Position numbers and translations under genes: made by a program. Under the pieces are notes generated by a model that had not been told where the DNA came from, searched no databases, and saw only the letters and a program-made list of their open reading frames with translations. This document shows, in pieces, positions 4,946 through 6,471 of a stretch of 6,471 bases of DNA. This DNA is from Candidatus Brocadia sp. Its GTDB lineage: Bacteria; Planctomycetota; Brocadiia; Brocadiales; Brocadiaceae. The number at the start of each line of letters is the position of its first letter. Within the stretch, counting starts at the first letter, position 1. The stretch is from the NCBI GenBank assembly GCA_030837935.1, contig JAUQXU010000107.1:1-6471 (forward strand), in the 5' to 3' direction.

Positions 4946-5076
4946 TTATAATTTACCTTCTTCCACAATTTTGATTTCCTCCTCCGTCAAGCCATACAGT
5001 TCATACACCAACTGGTCAATCTGACGATCAATGCGTCAATCTACCGCTGGATAATGGCCTTGTCGTGGTTGTACTC
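4946..5076 (-). pseudogene. Decayed C-terminal tail of a restriction-modification (Eco57I/type IIG-like) enzyme
   Basis: No intact gene lies in the 311 bases between 4845 and 5155, but the minus strand reads EYNHDKAIIQR, then TAG where CAG (Gln) is expected, then IDA, a 1-base deletion, and DRQIDQLVYELYGL followed by TEEEIKIVEEGKL and TAA (stop at 4946-4948). DRQID-LVYELYGLTEEEI is a highly characteristic C-terminus of many N6-adenine methylase/endonuclease fusions and related restriction-modification proteins. The nonsense codon and frameshift show that this is dead. Its 5' side ends at the perfect palindrome at 5072, and the rest of the enzyme is absent from the window. Family assignment rests on the tail motif alone. 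Confidence 0.65.
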
Positions 5077-5104
5077 GTTCCCAAACAGAGTTTGGGAACG
5101 AGTA
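5072..5104. repeat. Perfect 15-base inverted repeat, 3-base loop
   Basis: The arms TACTCGTTCCCAAAC (5072-5086) and GTTTGGGAACGAGTA (5090-5104) are perfect complements around AGA. It is the strongest of the three dispersed hairpins and lies exactly where the readable restriction-modification relic ends, 15 bases before REP unit C. A mobile or recombinogenic palindrome is plausible. It has no poly-T flank and is not a terminator. Confidence 0.7.
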
Positions 5105-5118
5105 TAATGCTGCGATGG

Positions 5119-5151
5119 TTGGTGTTGGGTTTCGTTCATGTCCTACCCAAC
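5119..5151 (+). repeat. REP-like unit C
   Basis: This 33-base unit beginning TTGGTGTTGGGTTTCGTTC is 29/33 identical to unit B; its GTTGGGT and ACCCAAC ends can pair. It ends 4 bases before the stop codon of the minus-strand glycine-zipper gene, so it would lie in that transcript's 3' region, where REP hairpins often sit. Confidence 0.7.
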
Positions 5152-5155
5152 AGGG

Positions 5156-5944
5156 CTATCGTAATAACTCAATGATTCCAACAATATCTTGCATATCCAC
5201 TTTCCATAACTCCATTAATTCATAAAGTGTAGTACCCGTTCCTTGTATTTTTATTTTGCTAGGTTTAATATCAGCCAGACTCAGTAGCGCCACACCTGAT
5301 GCATTTAACATACCCTGCAGGTACAAAGCATAAATTTCTTGAAGTAAAGCAACTCTAGCAGTACCGACATTTCCATTGCTTCGATAATCCTCTTGTCTGA
5401 GGTTGGAAGTATCAAGGCGCATAAATAATGCCAACAAACACATTTGACGATATGAAACTTGCTCTCCAAGTCTAATTAAGAGATTTGCCTCTGCCCTGTC
5501 AATCTCAGGGTGAAAAGCTATATTTGCCACAAGGTTTCCGTAAAACAACAGTTTTTTTTCTTGGTGTTCCCTTTGTGCAGCAAGTAATACTCCTTCTAAA
5601 ATCTCTTCAGCCGCAGCACGTTCAGTATGTTGCCTTTGGAAAAAACCATCTTGTCGAACTTGCAGGCCATTTGCTATATTCTCCTGGATTTTTTTAGCTG
5701 CAAATGCAATGGTAGCTCCGATCCTTACCTCTTCTCGTTTTCCTAGTAGCCGATGTTTTATTTCATTAGCCAAGCGGCGAAATGTAAAAGATAATAAAGG
5801 ACCTGTTATTCCACCAAGAACAGCACCTACAGAACCTGCAGTGAAGAATCCGATAGCTCCACCTGCCGCTCCTCCTGCAATGTCTGATCCAATGGCAATA
5901 AGCTCTTCTATATCTTCTTTTCTGTCATTTTCACTATTAGGCAT
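5156..5944 (-). CDS. Glycine-zipper membrane protein, unknown function (effector-like)
   Basis: A 262-residue protein of no firmly recognised family. After a short acidic, polar N-terminus, residues 19-52 form a glycine-rich hydrophobic region (GSDIAGGAAGGAIGFF, then TAGSVGAVLGGITG) with GxxxG spacing, typical of glycine-zipper segments that pack or oligomerise in membranes. A cationic amphipathic stretch (FRRLANEIKHRLLGKREE) follows. Residues 107-225 are helical, and EKKLLFYGNLVANIAFHPEID, an aromatic/Asn-rich patch, vaguely recalls the core of Abi-alpha (DUF4393)-like proteins. The end (KIQGTGTTLYELMEL) looks like a winged-helix wing and last helix. These resemblances are weak. The ATG at 5944 has no clear ribosome binding site, and the upstream gene ends 30 bases before it, so translation may depend on coupling. 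Transport or phage-defence pore formation are guesses. Confidence 0.8.
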   Translation of the reverse strand: MPNSENDRKEDIEELIAIGSDIAGGAAGGAIGFFTAGSVGAVLGGITGPLLSFTFRRLANEIKHRLLGKREEVRIGATIAFAAKKIQENIANGLQVRQDGFFQRQHTERAAAEEILEGVLLAAQREHQEKKLLFYGNLVANIAFHPEIDRAEANLLIRLGEQVSYRQMCLLALFMRLDTSNLRQEDYRSNGNVGTARVALLQEIYALYLQGMLNASGVALLSLADIKPSKIKIQGTGTTLYELMELWKVDMQDIVGIIELLR

Positions 5945-5974
5945 GTGTGACTGTATATAAATTTCATGCTCACT

Positions 5975-6271
5975 TTATAAAGCTTTTTCTTTATCTTGCC
6001 TTGATATTAAATCTTCTAAACTAGCGCAACTATTTAAGATTAATGATCTAACTTTTTCTGCACCACCATATTTCTCATGCTTTCTTGCACTAAAAAGAAT
6101 TTTAGTATATTCACTGATAAAAGAAATTTTGTCTGACCAAAGTGGATTTTGAATTTTATTTAATAGAATGTTGATCTTTTTAATAGCTTCCTCATTTGCC
6201 CATCCAATTGTGTAATTGCAAACAACTTGCTCGATTTCATTAACTACTTTGAGAGAGATGTTTTTTATCAT
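5975..6271 (-). CDS. Small helical protein of unknown function, partner of the glycine-zipper gene
   Basis: A 98-residue protein starting MIKNISLKVVNEIEQVV, soluble, lysine-rich and mostly helical by pattern, with no membrane segment and no motif that I recognise. The frame stays open back to 6343, but the ATG at 6271 has an excellent AAGGAG 6 bases upstream, and the longer reading would run through a REP-like repeat, so the short form is preferred. It ends 30 bases before the glycine-zipper gene on the same strand, suggesting a two-gene operon in which this first protein could regulate or neutralise the second. That relation is inference from order and size only. Cys18 and Cys82 (CNYTIGWANEE and LNSCASLEDL) are the only cysteines. 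Confidence 0.7.
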   Translation of the reverse strand: MIKNISLKVVNEIEQVVCNYTIGWANEEAIKKINILLNKIQNPLWSDKISFISEYTKILFSARKHEKYGGAEKVRSLILNSCASLEDLISRQDKEKAL

Positions 6272-6274
6272 CGT

Positions 6275-6282
6275 ATCTCCTT
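6275..6282 (-). promoter_or_regulatory. Ribosome binding site that fixes the start of the 98-residue gene
   Basis: On the minus strand AAAAGGAGATACG directly precedes the ATG at 6271. The AAGGAG core is well spaced and argues against the upstream in-frame ATG at 6343. Confidence 0.75.
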
Positions 6283-6306
6283 TTATGAAATCTAATAAGT
6301 ACAAGT

Positions 6307-6331
6307 GTTGAGGAACGAAACTCAATATTTC
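6307..6331 (-). repeat. REP-like unit D (degenerate)
   Basis: 22 of 25 bases match unit A (3801-3825), and all differences are transitions. TTGAG (6308-6312) pairs with CTCAA (6321-6325) around an 8-base loop, so the stem is kept by compensating changes relative to unit A. It sits in the leader of the 98-residue gene. Confidence 0.6.
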
Positions 6332-6370
6332 GGAATGTGTCAATGAAAATTAGACACTTTATTAATGAGT

Positions 6371-6471
6371 TTAGTGTATTTCCCCACAGGACAATTCCTG
6401 TTTAGGTTGATTAATCCAGGCAGCCACAGGCAAGCTTGGAGGTTTAGGTAATTTTCCTTTGAACCGTTCAG
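6371..6471 (-). CDS. 3' end of an unidentified minus-strand reading frame (partial)
   Basis: 32 codons from the right edge to TAA at 6371-6373 read ERFKGKLPKPPSLPVAAWIN, then QPKQELSCGEIH. The proline-rich LPKPPSLPVAAWINQ has the look of real protein and faintly recalls the C-terminal PPxLxxAxxWIxQ region of some IS4-type transposases, without the following LGGF. An alternative frame is also open for about 42 codons here, so coding status is uncertain. The start lies outside the window. Confidence 0.3.
   Translation of the reverse strand, partial: ERFKGKLPKPPSLPVAAWINQPKQELSCGEIH

Noticed and set aside
3801..6331. CRISPR-like array from the repeated GTTGGGTTTCG units
   Set aside because: Units are far apart, in both orientations, lack regular spacers and have no cas genes nearby; a REP family fits better.
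6272..6343. Longer start for the 98-residue gene (122 residues)
   Set aside because: The extra codons run through REP unit D and lack a good ribosome site, whereas the ATG at 6271 has AAGGAG at ideal spacing.
6337..6357. Hairpin GTGTCAAT / ATTAGACAC with a GAAA loop as terminator of the right-edge frame
   Set aside because: The stem is short with a bulge and no T-run follows on the minus strand.

Overview
The window looks like a chromosomal segment of an uncultured-type bacterium, most plausibly an anammox planctomycete of the Brocadia/Jettenia kind. That guess is inference. It rests on moderate-to-low GC, a phosphohexomutase with a cysteine-bearing N-terminal extension, and many short intergenic palindromes including REP-like GTTGGGTTTCG units. 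No marker gene proves the taxonomy.

Positions 1-2331 hold a tight minus-strand operon of ordinary metabolic genes. In transcription order these are a UDP-glucuronate decarboxylase (nucleotide-sugar supply), a cysteine-rich iron-sulfur flavoprotein-like FMN reductase joined to it by an ATGA overlap, and, after 7 bases, a phosphomannomutase/phosphoglucomutase that runs off the left edge. The first and third genes point to surface polysaccharide or glycan precursor synthesis. The flavoprotein is an unexpected passenger.

Positions 2332-2990 hold the divergent plus-strand cold-shock gene. Its leader carries candidate promoters and, unusually, a terminator-like hairpin plus U-tract before the ribosome binding site. 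A second strong intrinsic terminator ends the unit.

Positions 2991 to the right edge are a visibly AT-richer accessory tract with every gene on the minus strand. It holds a DUF5615 PIN-like toxin / DUF433 antitoxin pair (toxin gene first, TTG start) with a perfect palindrome at the gene junction and a 13-codon relic of a second DUF433 start nearby. Next come a membrane-anchored protein ending in a ComEA-like helix-hairpin-helix region and the decayed C-terminal tail of a restriction-modification enzyme. A two-gene unit follows: a 98-residue helical protein, then a 262-residue glycine-zipper membrane protein. The last item is the 3' end of an unidentified frame at the right edge. Between these genes lie four REP-like units (two forming a REPIN-like inverted pair) and three other perfect hairpins with 3-base loops. 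The toxin-antitoxin pair, the restriction-modification relic and the glycine-zipper protein together give the tract a defence-island flavour, but no complete known defence system is visible.
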